NCBI GenBank assembly: GCA_000310025.1
Contig: FN649729.1
Span: 1 to 64,000, forward strand
From: Ectocarpus siliculosus
Taxonomy: Eukaryota > Sar > Phaeophyceae > Ectocarpales > Ectocarpaceae
Length of the DNA stretch: 64,000 bases
Reading direction: 5' to 3'
This document shows, piece by piece, positions 23,665 to 37,600 of the stretch. Positions within the stretch are counted from its first letter, which is position 1. The number at the start of each line of letters is the position of its first letter. Both the position numbers and the translations under genes were made by a program. The notes beneath the pieces were generated by a model. The model was not told where the DNA came from. It saw only the letters and a list, made by a program, of their open reading frames with translations, and ran no database searches.

Positions 23665-25622
23665 CTTGCGTCAGCAAACTTACTTCCACAGCCATTTAAT
23701 GTTACAACTTTTGCGCTTCTCAGACAGACAACCATTCATTTTGCACGAAAAATAGGCCAGTCTCTACCTCGTCCAGGTCGCTCAGGTGCTCAGGTGTGAT
23801 GTAGATATTTAGTACTCCGGAGTATCTCTAAAAAAGCAAAGTGATTCGGGGTCGGCTACAGTCGGAGTAAGAGTTTGATCATGTTGAATACCATCTCCGA
23901 TATCTACTACTTGGAGCAACGCCATGTTAGGACAATCCGAACTGGGGGTAGTTTGTGGCAAGACGTGTGTTGAGTAGTAGGGTGTCGGCCACTCGGCGGG
24001 TTCGCGCCGAGGAGAAAAACTTGGTGTGATTAGTTGCATCCGCATATGCACACACAAGCCCGTTGAGGGGGTTCGGCTCGGCTCGTGCCAAAACAGAAAT
24101 TGAAGAATGCACCACGAACTGTTTCACACACAGGCAACTCACACAGGCAACTTGAAATATTTGTTGTCCAGATTCCAAGGCATGCAGCGCAACATACTTG
24201 TGATCCTACCCACACCCGCACGTCAATTCTCAAGACTGCGCATCACACCCGCACCGCGTTTGCCTCACGCACTTGGTCGTAACCTCCTGCACCAGACACG
24301 AACACGTGAACCCAACATGATATCTAGGCTGAGAGCACACGGGCATCCGGAAACGCCCTATTCTCCTGCTCCAACACGCTCGTCGCCCTTCTGACCTGTG
24401 ATTTTTCTTCTTTTTGTGTTCCAAAGAGACGCATGATGAAATGAACGCACTTGCTGACGTGTAGACACACACGAAACACAACAGTAGCTACAAGTGGCGC
24501 AGGAGGTTGCAAGTGCCAGAAAGGCAGAAATCCCCGCACTACTCCACTACACGACACAGCGCTACCGTGATCACTACCTACCTGGCGTGTTGTCGCAACA
24601 AGGGAGACAGTACTCTACATGTGTTCCTAGCGACAGGTATTTAACCAGCCCTCCCCAACCCCTCTAATAGTAGATTCCGAGGATTCAACAATGGAAGTCC
24701 CCCGAATCACCGTTTCACAGCGGCCACTACCCGTATTTCGGGTACGGTAAACCGACTGTGCAATCCTCCCGCCCTTGGCAACTGGACTCTGTTGGCATGG
24801 CTTTCCTGTGCAGGTTGAAAATGCATGTCCGTCTTTCTTTGCTCACTTCCAGCAACCAGCCTCCGGACATCATTCCCTTCGATCGAGTCACATTCGAACA
24901 ATAAAAAAAAAATCAAGAGACGGAAACACGCACGACCCCGCCTGGAGCAGCTATGGCTTCCAACGGGGAAAACAGTCAGACCACAGCAGCACGTTCCAAG
25001 ACTCAAGAGGCGCCACGAGACTTAATGGACAGCACCAAGGCTGAATGGGGACAACATTCACGCCTCAACACAAACGGCCGAAGCAAGGACAAGTATCTTG
25101 AAACAGTGATCTTTCCTTCCTGCAAAGGAAATTGGCACCGTTCGTGCATCTCGTGGTTGTTGTCGGGATGACAAACAACCAACCAGCAAAGTGAAGCGAC
25201 TGGCTGTGACAGAACACGATTGTCCCAAGCACGCCCTCCGCAGGTTAAAAACGAAAACACAAACCTTTCCAAGAAGGAATTGACATCACCTAGCACCTTC
25301 ACCTTCACTCCGGAGAGGGGTCAAAAGTCAAGGTGTTTCGAGGTGTATCGTTGTCCTCGCCATTCTCAAGACGGCCGTGGAGATAGGCACTCTTCTTGGC
25401 ACGACGGTTACGCAATAAGTCCCCACTAGACCGAGTTGGTTTTCGGGCGCAGCTCACTCCTTGTACACTGTTTACGTATGTTGGGATAGACTACATGTTT
25501 TAGTATGAGATCGGCTTCAAGTGCCCACGGCCCAATGGGTAGGTTCTCACGGCCTGTTAAAAACTTTCTTGTCGTTCTGAGGTACTGAGCTCTAGAGTGG
25601 CGGGGTGTGCCGCGTACTCTGT
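23665..25622. other. Intergenic, no gene recognised
   Basis: The region downstream of the reductase gene (which ends at 25623 on the minus strand). Short frames such as 24953-25171 lack motifs and splice partners. Part may be 3' UTR of the minus-strand gene. Confidence 0.45.
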
Positions 25623-28481
25623 CTACTCTCTTCCCGCGGCAAGAGTGGAGGCGTAGATACTGACGAGGTCCTTGTCTAGCGAAGGACAGTCGATGCCCGA
25701 TTCCTCCAGCGCCGCCGTGAGCCCAGCGCAGTCCAGCATGGCCGGGTCGGCGAGGTAGTAAGCGAACCCGTCCAGACCCGACTCCAGCTGAGCCAGCAGC
25801 AGCAGCAGCAGGAGCGCATGCGCCGCAGCGGGCGTCAGTGGCGGTTGGGATTGGCAAGAGTTGAGAGGTAGGTGTGGGTCAGAAACACAACCCTCACACA
25901 GGAAGTGGTTACTTGGGTAGTGTAGTGCACACAGGTGGCGAGGTGGATCAAGAGGGAGGCACGGGATGGGCAGGAAGCCAGGCAGGCAGAGAGACTGAGA
26001 GACAGAAGGGGGAGCAGAGAGGGCAACTGCCAACGCGCATCCAGAAGAAAGTACATTCGTTTAAGCAGTTCGATGATTCGATGTGATTTTGTGAATCGAT
26101 GATGATTGGCCTGGTGCTCAGAAGATGAACCATGCCTTATTCTCCAAGCGCGAGAGTGTGTGCAACAAGACTTGACAGCACATCCAGGGCGGCAATCAGT
26201 GGCACGAGCCGAAATAAATCAAGCAACCGAGACCAAAGGAGCAAACAACGAGGAATCTCGGTGCACTGAAAGGGAGAGAGGTACAGGTGGACCACGAACA
26301 GAAACAGCCATGCAAAGCACTCCTCTCATATATATGGCATCATACTTTTGGGGGGGGGCTGGCTCCATGAGCTGTATCTCCGTCATTGGGGCGGGCCACG
26401 TATGAAAACAAACGAACGAATGTGTTCGTACTGCACTGCACAGCACTGCACTGCACTGCACTGTACCTGAGCCAGGACGCCGCCGTCCTTCGGCCCCATC
26501 TCCTCGACCGCCTTGCCCAGCCGTCGCCGGAACTCGTCCATCGAAACGCCTTCGAGCTGTGCCCCCGTAGCCGCCTTGAGCCAGGCGGCCACGTTCTCAA
26601 ACGTCTGCGGCTTCCCGGGATTTTGGATGTGCAGCACCTTGGGGGTTAGGCACGCCCACGTGTGTGTGGGGGGGGGGGGCAGTTGCTCGTTTCAACATCA
26701 TATGCGGGAGTGGTACTTCCAAGATCCAAGCTTGGGACAATAAATCAGCTCAAGCGGGAGCCCATAATCGACCATCTGAAAAGCAGGCCAGGTTCTAGAA
26801 CGAAGACAAGATTGGATTGACGATTTTGACGATCACATCCCACAGGCGTCCCTTTCGAAAGAGCCCTTCCTACACAGTCCTCGGCCCTCTTGAATCAGTG
26901 ATCGTCCCCCAAGCAAAGAAAGCAGCCAAGGCAGCGAGGGATCCCGCCGCGTCGATTCTGTCCTACAGACGATGGATCCTTCTGGTGGTGTCCAACTAAC
27001 AAACTCGCGATCAGTCAAGCTAAATTCACGCCCCACTTTGCCCGACCATCTGCACTGGGCAGGTTGATTGCTAGAGGGGGGGGAAACGGACCGTCAAAAC
27101 ATCAACCTGCAGAAAAAGCACGCGATTTGATTGGTCGAAAATGCATGTCTTGGTCGTCGCCAGTGTGAAAATACGTAGCTAATCGTCTCCTTGACAGAGG
27201 TTGGGGGGATGGAACCCATTTAAAAGGCCACCTCCACCGCACTCAACTTGTAAGGGATAAAGCATGCCATTCGCGTCGCCATCGATCGAAACCACGTGCA
27301 TCGGACAGTACTTCGTGGACGATTCCACGTAGAGGTGACGGCATCATTTCGAGAACAAACACCACCGGTGAATGCACACCATGCAGGGCAAGTATCGTCA
27401 ATCTAGTTTTGTGTGACTAATCTGGATGAAAAATGAGTCGCCTTCGCCGTCACCTCTGTCGTCATCACCAAATTTTCACCCAAGCTTCTCCAGACCGCAG
27501 TCAGCCTACACCCTCACCTTGCAACCAAGTGATCACATGTAGAAAAAAAAAACGTCGTCCTCTTCCCGGTCCCTCGCTGTCTCAGTGCCGCCTTGCACCA
27601 TGCCAAAAAAATAACTTCGTCTAGACGCGGAACAGGAACACATATGAAAAACCAAAAACTCACATGTCCAAGTCCCTTGCTTGGCCGATCGACGGCCACG
27701 TGCACGATGGCCCGAGCGGCGAAGTCCACGGGGGTGACGTCAATTTGCCAGGCAACCCCGTCCGGTACGCAGCCCAGGTCGAGACAGCCCTGTTGCCGAC
27801 CAAAGCGCGACATTGACAACAACAAACGAATCAACACCAAATGATAGCACCCCCGGCAATCACAACAACGGCAAGGGTTGAGGCGAGGGACACAGCAGCC
27901 AGGGGCGAACGAGTGGGTTTGGCTTCATCGCCGGGGGTGAATTGAAAAAAAACAGTACGGCCACACGCCCCACGAGAATAACATCTCCTCAGCACGAGTA
28001 CGAGCTATTGTAGCGGTCGCATGTACTTCGATGGCAAAAGATGATGCAAGAGAAGTCACAAACAAAAGACGTCACGAACATGCCGTGTGCACCTGTAGTC
28101 GATGTCTATAGTACCCGCAAGCAGCAACTTGAGACGACACGACACAATGCACCGACACCACGGTACACGCACACGGTACATGCACATGGTACATGCCATG
28201 GTACCGGCCACCAACTCAAGTCCATGTCCTGACCGGACTGCGAACATTGCAACAGCCATGAACAGGTGCAAGAATTCTAGAACCATTTGACCATGGGTTG
28301 AAACTCCGGAATATTCGATAACGGCGTCTTCCGCAATCGCCTGTTTTTAGATAACGGGTTCGTCGAAAGAAAGAAGAGTGCAGCAAGAGGCAGATAAGCC
28401 ATTATTTCGTGTGAGCACACAAGAGTCATCAGCAACAACAGCAACAACAGCAACAACACACCTGCAAAAGCAACAACAACG

Positions 28482-28512
<31 letters not shown>

Positions 28513-31500
28513 CGCATGTGCAACATCAATAGCAAGACAGTAGCAAAACTACCACAATCAGCACCAGCACCAGCACCAGCACCAGCAACAAGAATCAGCG
28601 GTGGCAGCACCACTACCATCAACAACAACAACAACAACAACAACACACCTGGAGCAGCATGTAGATGAAGTCCGAAGGGTTCCACGCCCCTGTTGTCGCA
28701 GAGGGGGACATGTTCCCAGGCCTCAAGATGCTTACGGGGAGTCCCCTTGACCTTGCTTGCACGCACATCTGCTCCGCTACCCACTTGCTCTGCCCGTAGC
28801 CGTCGCTCAGCTCTTTCCACTGTTCGCTCATGTCGGCGTCTTCCATGAACGTCTTCGTCTCTTCACGCAACGTGAACGTGCGTACGGTTTAAAAAAGGCG
28901 ACGGGGGGTAGTGGGCGTCAATGGTAGCAGCCATGTACGACAGCAGTAAACACCACTGCAACCAAAATCGCAACACAAAAACAAATGACGACGGCAACAA
29001 CAAACAAACGTCACAAAAAAGCGGAAGCAGCCGTAGGAAGAACCTCAGCAGCAACCACGGAATAGTAGCAACAAGATCAACAACAGCAACATATGCGTTA
29101 CGGTTGGAAGAAATCCTCATCCTATCCTCTCCTACCCTATCCTATATTATCGCTCGTTTCTTCTATACCGTACCGGAAGAGAAGGGGAAGACACCATTCG
29201 TGGAGACGAAGTGAACAGGCTTCATGCGTGTGCCGAAGGCGTTCGTAACCGCCAAGCGCAACACCTCCTGTTCTCCGCAACACAGCAAAAAGCAAAAAGG
29301 AACAAAAAAAACGAAAACAGAGAGAGAAAAACCAACAGAGCCTCGTCAGGATGCGAAGAAAAGTTTAAGCAAGAGGAGCGAGCGTCCTTGATGTCGTGCC
29401 GGCCTTGGAGACACAGGACATGACAGATTCACTCCAAAGACATCCATACCGACATCGACACCGACATTGACATTGACATTGACACCGACACGATTGGGGC
29501 AGCAAACAAACGTGGGATTTAGTTACTGTTGGTGGAGCTGAGCTTGACCGCACCTTGTCTTGTTGCGTTGTTCGAAGCGCAACCCACCGCGTTGTTCCTC
29601 AAAACCACTCATGTTTCCTCCTTAGAACTATCGTTCGTAGGTAACACAAGATACCCCAACGCCCCTGGACTGGTCGTCAAAGCTCGAATACTCCACAGCA
29701 GAAAGAGTGGCAGTGCCATAAAAGGATGGCGTCGTCGACAGAGAGCTTTCCGAAAACATATCGTTTGACGGATACATCCTCTTCGCCGTGGAGTAGTCCA
29801 GCCTTGAAATCGGTCGGGGGTATGGTATCTTATGTCGCCTACGGTGCCGGGTGTGCCGAGAGTTGCAGTACGGCACGATAGCTCTCTAGTACAATAGGGA
29901 TAGGACAACCAACCACTGCAACAAAGCCAAGTGCAAAATACAGGACACGTCAATGTCACCATGTATATACCAACCCTAACCCTAACCGTGTAGCCCGATG
30001 CCTGATCACTGCGCGCGCGTGACAATCCAATAGCAGCTTTGTCAACATTACATGTACAGCGGAGGGCGCCAGCTCAACACGGCAGCAATAGATGGATGGT
30101 GGAGATGGGTACCTGGGTGCCAAGCACGTTAACGGCCTTTAGCGACTGGTACGAACGGACGAGGTTGACCGATGCTCCGCTGTGGATGATGGAGTCCAGC
30201 TCGCCGGCGAGCATCTGTTGATGGTAATATCATTGAATATCATTGAATATCATTGAATATCATTGAATATCATTGGTTAGTGTTGCCGCAGCTTAGGGTT
30301 GTTAGGGTTGGGTCGGAGCAGCCCAAAATATGGGCTATGCTAGAGGCGGTGCGCTAAAAAGACCCAGTATTCACGCACAACACTGGCTTAGTCCAGCACA
30401 ATGAAGAGATTGGACTAGCGCGAGCTTTGGTCACTGCCGTTCTTGGTACAGGGTATCGAAAGAGCGTGTCAAATCGACGAGGAATGCACGTGCACCTAAC
30501 AGCTAAACTTGGTTGATATCGTGCACCGAAACCAGCGTTCGTCCGACCCCTACAGGGGCCTTACCGTTGACAGAAGCATTGGCCACATCATTTACGCACT
30601 CAAGCCAGTATACTTGTGCATGCGATGCATCTTGCAGGCTAGAACGGTCTCAACTATCAACACATTGTGGTGTGTTTCTTCGCTTGCCTTGAAGGATATG
30701 TCGTCGAGCCCAAGCAGCGGTCTGGACAAGTCCCCCGGGACAGCCATGACCCTGTCCATTCCCGACAACACCGCCTCGTTGTCCAGCTTGTACCTGATGG
30801 AGGCCAGGCCATGAAAACACGCAAACAAAGAAGTAAGTCTTGGGAATATGACATCGTGAGTTGGTCAATGCAGTACCAGGCTTCCATTTTGCGGCATACA
30901 ATTTGTGGTCAACGAAATGCGTTCCTATGCATAAGAGAGTCGATTAAGAGGAACTGCAAAGAGGTGAGAAGGGTGTTTCGCAAGTTTCAAATGTGACGGC
31001 AGGTGCATCATCATCCTCCTCTTCCTCATCAAGTGTGCGAAGTATTGAGAACTATTCGAAGTAGATAGGAATAACATCAGCACCAGCAGCAGTGGGACAC
31101 GTCACCACGAAGAACGAACAAATTGTACCGCCAAAAGGCGAGGCGTACGGCACGTGTCTCAACGTCATGCGGGTACTCGTTCCTCCGTCCCTTTCATCAC
31201 CTCTAGATTGTCTGTTCCCAACTAGCCACTCACAACTCTTTCTAAGCGTCAACCCAGACGCGCTTGAACATCTAGTCGTGCCTCGCAGAAATTCGAACTC
31301 GACCCGTCGCGGCTATGCCATGACACGAGCATGGGTCAGCGGCAAATACCGCATCATCGCCCCTGCAAAAAACACCTCTCAACAGCAGAAAGCATGCAAT
31401 GTAACTTTACACGCACCGCACACAACACGCACTGTGAATGAAAACAACCGACACCATAAAATTCACTAGTTCCTCACATGGTGAGGGCGTCCTCGACGCG

Positions 31501-31666
31501 TTGAAGGGCTTCCTCCTCGTTTCCGGCCCTGACCAGACAGAACACGTCCACGTGGGTGTCCCTGAGCAGAGACGCCAGGATGTGCACCCCCAGGAAACCG
31601 GTGGCTCCGGTGAGGAGGACTCGCTGGGGAGGCCGAGAAGACCTCGAGGCTCGGAAACGCGAATAC
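25623..31666 (-). CDS. Thioester reductase (R) domain exons
   Basis: Eight exons. The first has [20 protein letters not shown], the Rossmann nucleotide-binding loop (GATGFLG, about 871-877). Next come [12 protein letters not shown], the IIHSGASVN stretch, and [12 protein letters not shown]. The catalytic YGQSK (Tyr1036 and Lys1040, the SDR YxxxK pair) and [12 protein letters not shown] follow. Then come [13 protein letters not shown] and a helical C-terminus ending in AAGRE. This matches the extended short-chain dehydrogenase fold that releases NRPS-like thioesters as aldehydes. The catalytic set looks intact. Confidence 0.92.
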
Positions 31667-34600
31667 CTGTCATATCCATCATCCATCATCCATCATGCAT
31701 CACGCATCAGCACAATGCACCCATCAGGCGTTTCCAGACACGCCAGTAGCGCGTTGAAGAATAGGCGAGTTAAAATCGGTTGCTGTAATTCGCAGGAGCA
31801 AAGAACAGAAAGAGCCGTACCAGTCTGAGAGACAGGACAGAATTGGGTGGAAGAAGCAGCGTGTGTGGGTCCCAGCGGTGCGAATAGTGTGAGGAGAAAG
31901 GGCTCCTAGAGAGAGCTCGCCGAACTAAGAGGTGCGAAGGCATGCGATACGTCCGTTTGTGGCCGTCGAGGAGGCCGTCGAGGAGGACTGCCCCACACGT
32001 CAGTTCAGTACAATTGGGACGGGTCATCGTCAATCTCGGTTGGTGGTTTGGTTTGGTTTGGTTTGGTTTGGTTTAGTTTGGCTTGGTTTAGTTTCGTTTG
32101 CATCAGGCAATGGTCGCAGACAATAAACATGGATGAATTGTGAATGTTGTGTCTGAAGTGACGTCTGGCTAATGCATCCAGTAATGGGGTTATCCAGAGG
32201 CGACTGAAAAAGCTCAGAAACGCAAATACGCCACATCCCTGAAGAGATAAAATTAACGTTTTTCTCTCTCACAACCGAGAACAGAGAAAAGAGAAATAAA
32301 ATATGCTGGCCATCGCTCAAACAATGAATACCTCATAGAGGCGGCCTCATTTCCCACTACACTTGCTCATTTTTGAGTAACATTTGATACAGTCTAACCC
32401 ATACTGACTACACCTCGTAAAGATACAAGTCGATTCACGGCTCTGATGTTGACCTATTCCTGAGGCGTTCGCCCTGTTGCCATCCTCCTCACGCGTTACC
32501 CTTACCCGATCTTGCGCGTCCCGGCGGGGTAGATGCTCGCGTCCAGCCTCCTAGCCTCGGCCTCAAGATCAACCACCTTGACCGCGGCCGCCGTAGCTGT
32601 GGGCGCCTCAACCCCCTCGACAGCCTGCACCACCCCGCGAGAGCCGTCGTGAAGCACCACCGGAGCAATATCTTGTGAATTGGAGATACCGGCCGCCTGC
32701 AGCCCCGGTACGATGGACGGCGTTCCCGGGATCGTTCCTGATAGCTCCTCGACGATCTTGGCCATCCCCTCCATGGAGGGCCGTTCGATGAGCTGCGGGA
32801 TGGTGACGGTCAACCCTGCCTCGCGGGAGAGGGCGGTGGCGAGCTTGGCCAGCAGGAGGGAGTGGCCGCCGAGATCGAAGAAGTCTGCCTTAGGGGAGAA
32901 GGAGGACTCGCACCCGGCCTCCAGGACGCTGGCCCAGGCCTTGCCGACCGCCCTGCGCCACCAGTCCGGAACAACATCCTAAGTTGGAAGGAGAGTAGAA
33001 GAAGCCAAGGCACACCGGGACCTACGTCCCTTGTCCGTTCACGTGTGTCCTTCGCACGTGCCGAACAGGAGGGACGTATGTAGCTGCTACACTAGTACAG
33101 GCAGGCCATGGGCTTCAAGGACGCCATGGGAACAATATTAAAACCTGCGTTTGCTGCCATTACCCCGGGCGCGTCTTCTGCCCTATCTGGTGAGATGGTC
33201 GTCTGTATTCGTTTCCAATGAATGGACACGCCCCAATACAAGAAGAAGACACCGAGCACAAAGCAAGTGCCGCCTTACCTCAGCGCGGGCGTGGACAAGA
33301 TCGCCGCCGCACGATCCCCGCCGCCACCTCCGCCGCCCTCTTCCATCTTCTTCGACGCGGTCATCTCCGAGTCTAGCTTCTCCGACAGCTCCCCCAGCGT
33401 GGGGCTCTCTATGATGGCGGGGATCGACACTTCGGCCCCCATGTCCTTGAGCAGCCCCGCAGACAGCTTTGCGAGGAGGAGGGAGTGTCCCCCTAGCTCG
33501 AAGAAGTCTGAGGACGGTGTGATGGTGGCTTCGTCCACCTTCAAGAGGCGCGCCCACAGGCGGGCCACCGACCTTCGATGGCAATGCGAGTCAAGAGGAA
33601 GAGATGGAAATGATGAGCGTCGCAAGATGAAATCACACACCACGGACACCAGTTCCATTTTGGCCTACTGTAGAACACGTTTGTTGTGGGATCCTGGCCC
33701 CATGCTGCTCTATGCTTACAACAGGCGGTTCGAAATGGGGAATTTGCCACCTTTGTGTCGATTCAACATATTCACATACCTCTGGGTGGACGTCAGTACT
33801 GGCGCGTCGGGCGCATGCTCCTCTTTCTCCTCCGCCATCAACAGCGAGCTCGGGCTGGGTTTGGTTGGCACCGGGTCTTTGGTGTCCCCAGCGGGCAAGA
33901 CCGCATCGCCCCCATCCTCCGCGTACTGGTCGTCATGCGCACAGCTGTAGGGCGCGAATCGCACCTTCACACAAACGCGCGCACAGAGAAACAGAGATGG
34001 AGGGAGAGCAACACCAGCACCAGCACGTGATGTAGAGGGGGGAGGGGGTACCAAAGAGAATGGAATTGGCACACAACAGTACAGAGGAGCATACATGAGA
34101 AGAGTGGAAGAGCGCATGAGGTGTGTGTGCATGTGTGCTCGAATAACTATCGCTCGCTAACCGTCGTGTGTATGTGAGGGTTCTTCAAAGTAGCTACACT
34201 TTGCTAACCGGTTGACTAATGAAGAAACGTCAGGCTTACAGCGGGGCGAAAAAAACGAATGTGCTTTGTAGGCAAGCGGGTCTATGCGCTTGAGAGAAGG
34301 CGAGGGAGGGAGAGTGATCCATCTGTTCCGTAGCAGTTACACCTGTCCTTCATGTGCAAAGTGTCCCTTGGAAAAGTGAAATCAAGCATACAACAAGTGA
34401 AGAAAACAAATACGACAGCAACGTAACGCTAACGTTTCTCCCACTAGAAAAACAAAGTGATCAACAGAAGTTAGTCCAACAAACGAGATACCGCTGGTGA
34501 ATACAAAACATAAAAAACAATTTAACGGAAACATTTCTAACGGTCTGTGCGATGTGTCGCGTTTCTCCTGTTTGCCCCCGCCAGATGCATGCACAAGAAA

Positions 34601-37600
34601 TAAGCCAACGCAGACTTAACACCCAAATCACCGATCGCCGGCGCCCCAAAATCGCTTCTCATTCTCACCACTTACAGGAAGCAATCTACAGTCTAGCTGG
34701 TCTACCATCTACCACACTTACCTCTGCGTGGCCGCTCTTGGGGAGCTTCTTCTTGTCGGCCTTTCCGCTGGCCATGTTGATCGGGATCGCATCCAGGAGG
34801 ATGCACACGTGAGGCACTGCGTACGGCGGCAGTCGAGACTTGAGGAACCTCTTGATCGAGCTGGCAGAGGGGAGCTGCACAATTATGTGTGAGCGATGGC
34901 GATAGCGACAGCGATAGCGGTAGCGATGTCATCCACGGGGACGACCAAATAGGAACAGAAGCGCCGAGTAGGGTAAACAGGGGCGGGCACACGACCCGTG
35001 TACGTGAGAACATGAATGCAAAGGGTATGTGAGAACATCAGCAGGTACACGAGGACGTGAGCAGGGTACACGAGAACATGACTGGGGTGCATAGGAGGGG
35101 GTACGCTGTGCGAAGGGTCAAGCAGCACGGGATGGCGGTCTCTTGCAAGAACGTCACGAAGACGGACATTGCTCTCGTGAGGTTGAATGAATTGAAACGA
35201 AAAGTTGTGTCAACAAGTCAAATAGTTAACACGTGAACAAGACAATGAGTGAATGAATGAATGAGTGAAATACACCGGGGACACGAGAGACCAGAGACGG
35301 TGAGTGCTGCAAGGAATGAAACTATGATAGCAACAGACTTTCGATAGAGTATGATGGAAATGAAAAAAAACACTTTACAGAAGATCGGTGGATGCAAGAA
35401 CGGAAAAACAAACAGAGTAAGCGAGGGTTGGGCGGAGGATCGTACTCCGACATTTGACGTCAGGCGTTTCAGCGAAAACGAGGCAGCAATACTGGGGTGC
35501 TGGGAGCAAGGGGGGAGGGAAGTGAGAAGGCGGGAGGGGAACGGATAAGAAGCAAATCGAAAATACTTGAAGAACCCATTAAGGTGTGACAAACCTCTTG
35601 TTTCCGATCACCAATTTTACAGACCCAATAACCCTCGAGTTGGGGCCTTCTCCCAAAGGTGGGAGGGCAACACGTGTACCACCTCATGCCCACCACCATC
35701 ACAATCGTCATGATCACCGCTATCGCACCTTCTCCCAGCTGTCCGGCACGATGTACGCCACGAGTTTCTTGTCCATGCTACCTTCTGCGCCTTCCGTCAT
35801 GACGATCGCCGTCGACACCAACGGGTGCTCCGTGATGGCCGCTTCAACGGCACCGATAACCACCGAGTAGCCGCGTACCTTGACACGTAACGTCGTTCGG
35901 GAGAGCAAGAAGGGTGCCCGGTTTGAGGAATAGATCGATGTGGCCCCAAGATCTAGCATGGTACTGACACACTCACACGCAAGGTGGAACACTTGCCACC
36001 TGGTCATACTGCTAAGATAGAACAGACACACGTACGCACACCATCGCAAACGCCTCGCCCGCTCGTCCGGAATCATCGTAACACGGTCTATATGGGTTGC
36101 ATGGGGGCACAACTCAAATCACAGCTGTCGCCATAAGCATAAGCACACGACAACGAACAAGCCAATGAATCCTAATTTAAATAGCAAAAGACAAGGCTAC
36201 TACGCCGACAAACCAAAAGCCAGTGAGGTGAGCAGGCCAGAAAACTAAACCACGAGTAAGGAAAAAGACCAGCAGGAAAACCAAAACATACTTCTACGCG
36301 AAGCATCCAACCTAAGCATATATCGCGCTACCTCGGCCTTACACTCAGAAACAGGTATGTACCGCCATCATGTCAGCCCAAAACCAGCAACAACGGCAGG
36401 AACAGCAGCAGCAACAACAACAACAATAACAACAACCACAAACCACAAACTTGGCGGCGTCTCTGACCTTACCTTCACCATGAAGTCACAGCGCCCGATA
36501 ACCTCGATGCTGCCGCTGGGCAGGTATCGGCACCTGTCTCCGGTGTCGTACATACGCTCCCCTTCCCTTCCCGCGGCCTCGGCGAAAGGGTCGGGCACGA
36601 AGCGCTCGGCGGTCCTCTCGGGCATGTTGAGGTACCCGATGGCCAACGTGGGACCCGCTATCCACATGCGTCCTGGCACGCCAACCGGCACCTGCGGCGA
36701 AATCAACCAGGAGTCATGCGAGGGGGTCGTGGTTCACGATGGGAAGGAGGCCGTAAGGTAAGAAAGGGAGTGCTAGGGTTAAGGGGAAACGGTGTCGCTC
36801 GAAGGGAAGAAAGGGCGAGGACGGCTATATACATACGACGGAGACTCTGTTGCACCACCTGCGTGTATGCTTTGAGGTATGCCTTAATCGCATTAGGTGG
36901 GGCGGGCGACGGGGATGTGGGCCGTGAGTCATGTGGAAATGATAGGTGATAGGTGCATGCTCATGGACCGCCGAACACAAACGAGGTGTCGGGAAAATAG
37001 CAGCAACAACACCATCAACAGCAACAGGAACAAACAACAGCAACAGCAGCAGGGATAACAACGACAACGATCCCAACGACGTACATGCTGCAGCTGTTCG
37101 TCCAAGATGTAGGCCCGCACGTTAGGCACCACCTTCCCGCACGGAGCGTACTTGGGGCTCTCGTTCACGTCAACCTGGTCGAGATTGCAGAAGCTGATGT
37201 CATGGCACTCGCTGATGGAGTAGAGGTTCTCCATGTGGCAGTCGGGGAGCAGAGCCTTGAACTTGTTGCTGTACAGACGAAGCAAAGAGGAGATAAGGCA
37301 GCGGGAGAGGATTTAAATACGAAGACAATGCCGTGCGGTGTCTGCGTGCTGGAGGCGAGGTCCTGGAGAATCGCTGGGCTCGTTGTTGCTCAAGCGTTAA
37401 TTCCGAAAAAACTCAAGCCAAGCCCGCCGAAAGACAGCGAAGGAACGACACGCATGAGAAACAAGCCGCCAAGACCCGGGGGGGGGGGAGAGAATCCTTC
37501 ATCGACGGTGCCCCCTAGTTTGGCTCAACCGCCCCCGCCCCCCCCGAAAAAGTACGGGAAACTCGGGCAACAGCAATTATCAAACTCCAACTAACCAGAA

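Noticed and set aside
24692-25171. A two-exon gene starting with an ATG at about 24692 and continuing at 24953
   Set aside because: The products are short, without motifs, and the splice pairing is arbitrary.
28430-28650. A CRISPR-like array
   Set aside because: The repeats are plain CAA/CAG microsatellites without spacers.
32502-32504. A stop codon ending the gene after carrier 2
   Set aside because: A GGGTAAGG donor overlaps it and joins in phase with the reductase exon at 31666.
33222-33950. A 242-codon plus-strand frame
   Set aside because: It is the antisense shadow of the carrier 1 exon and the acidic linker exon.
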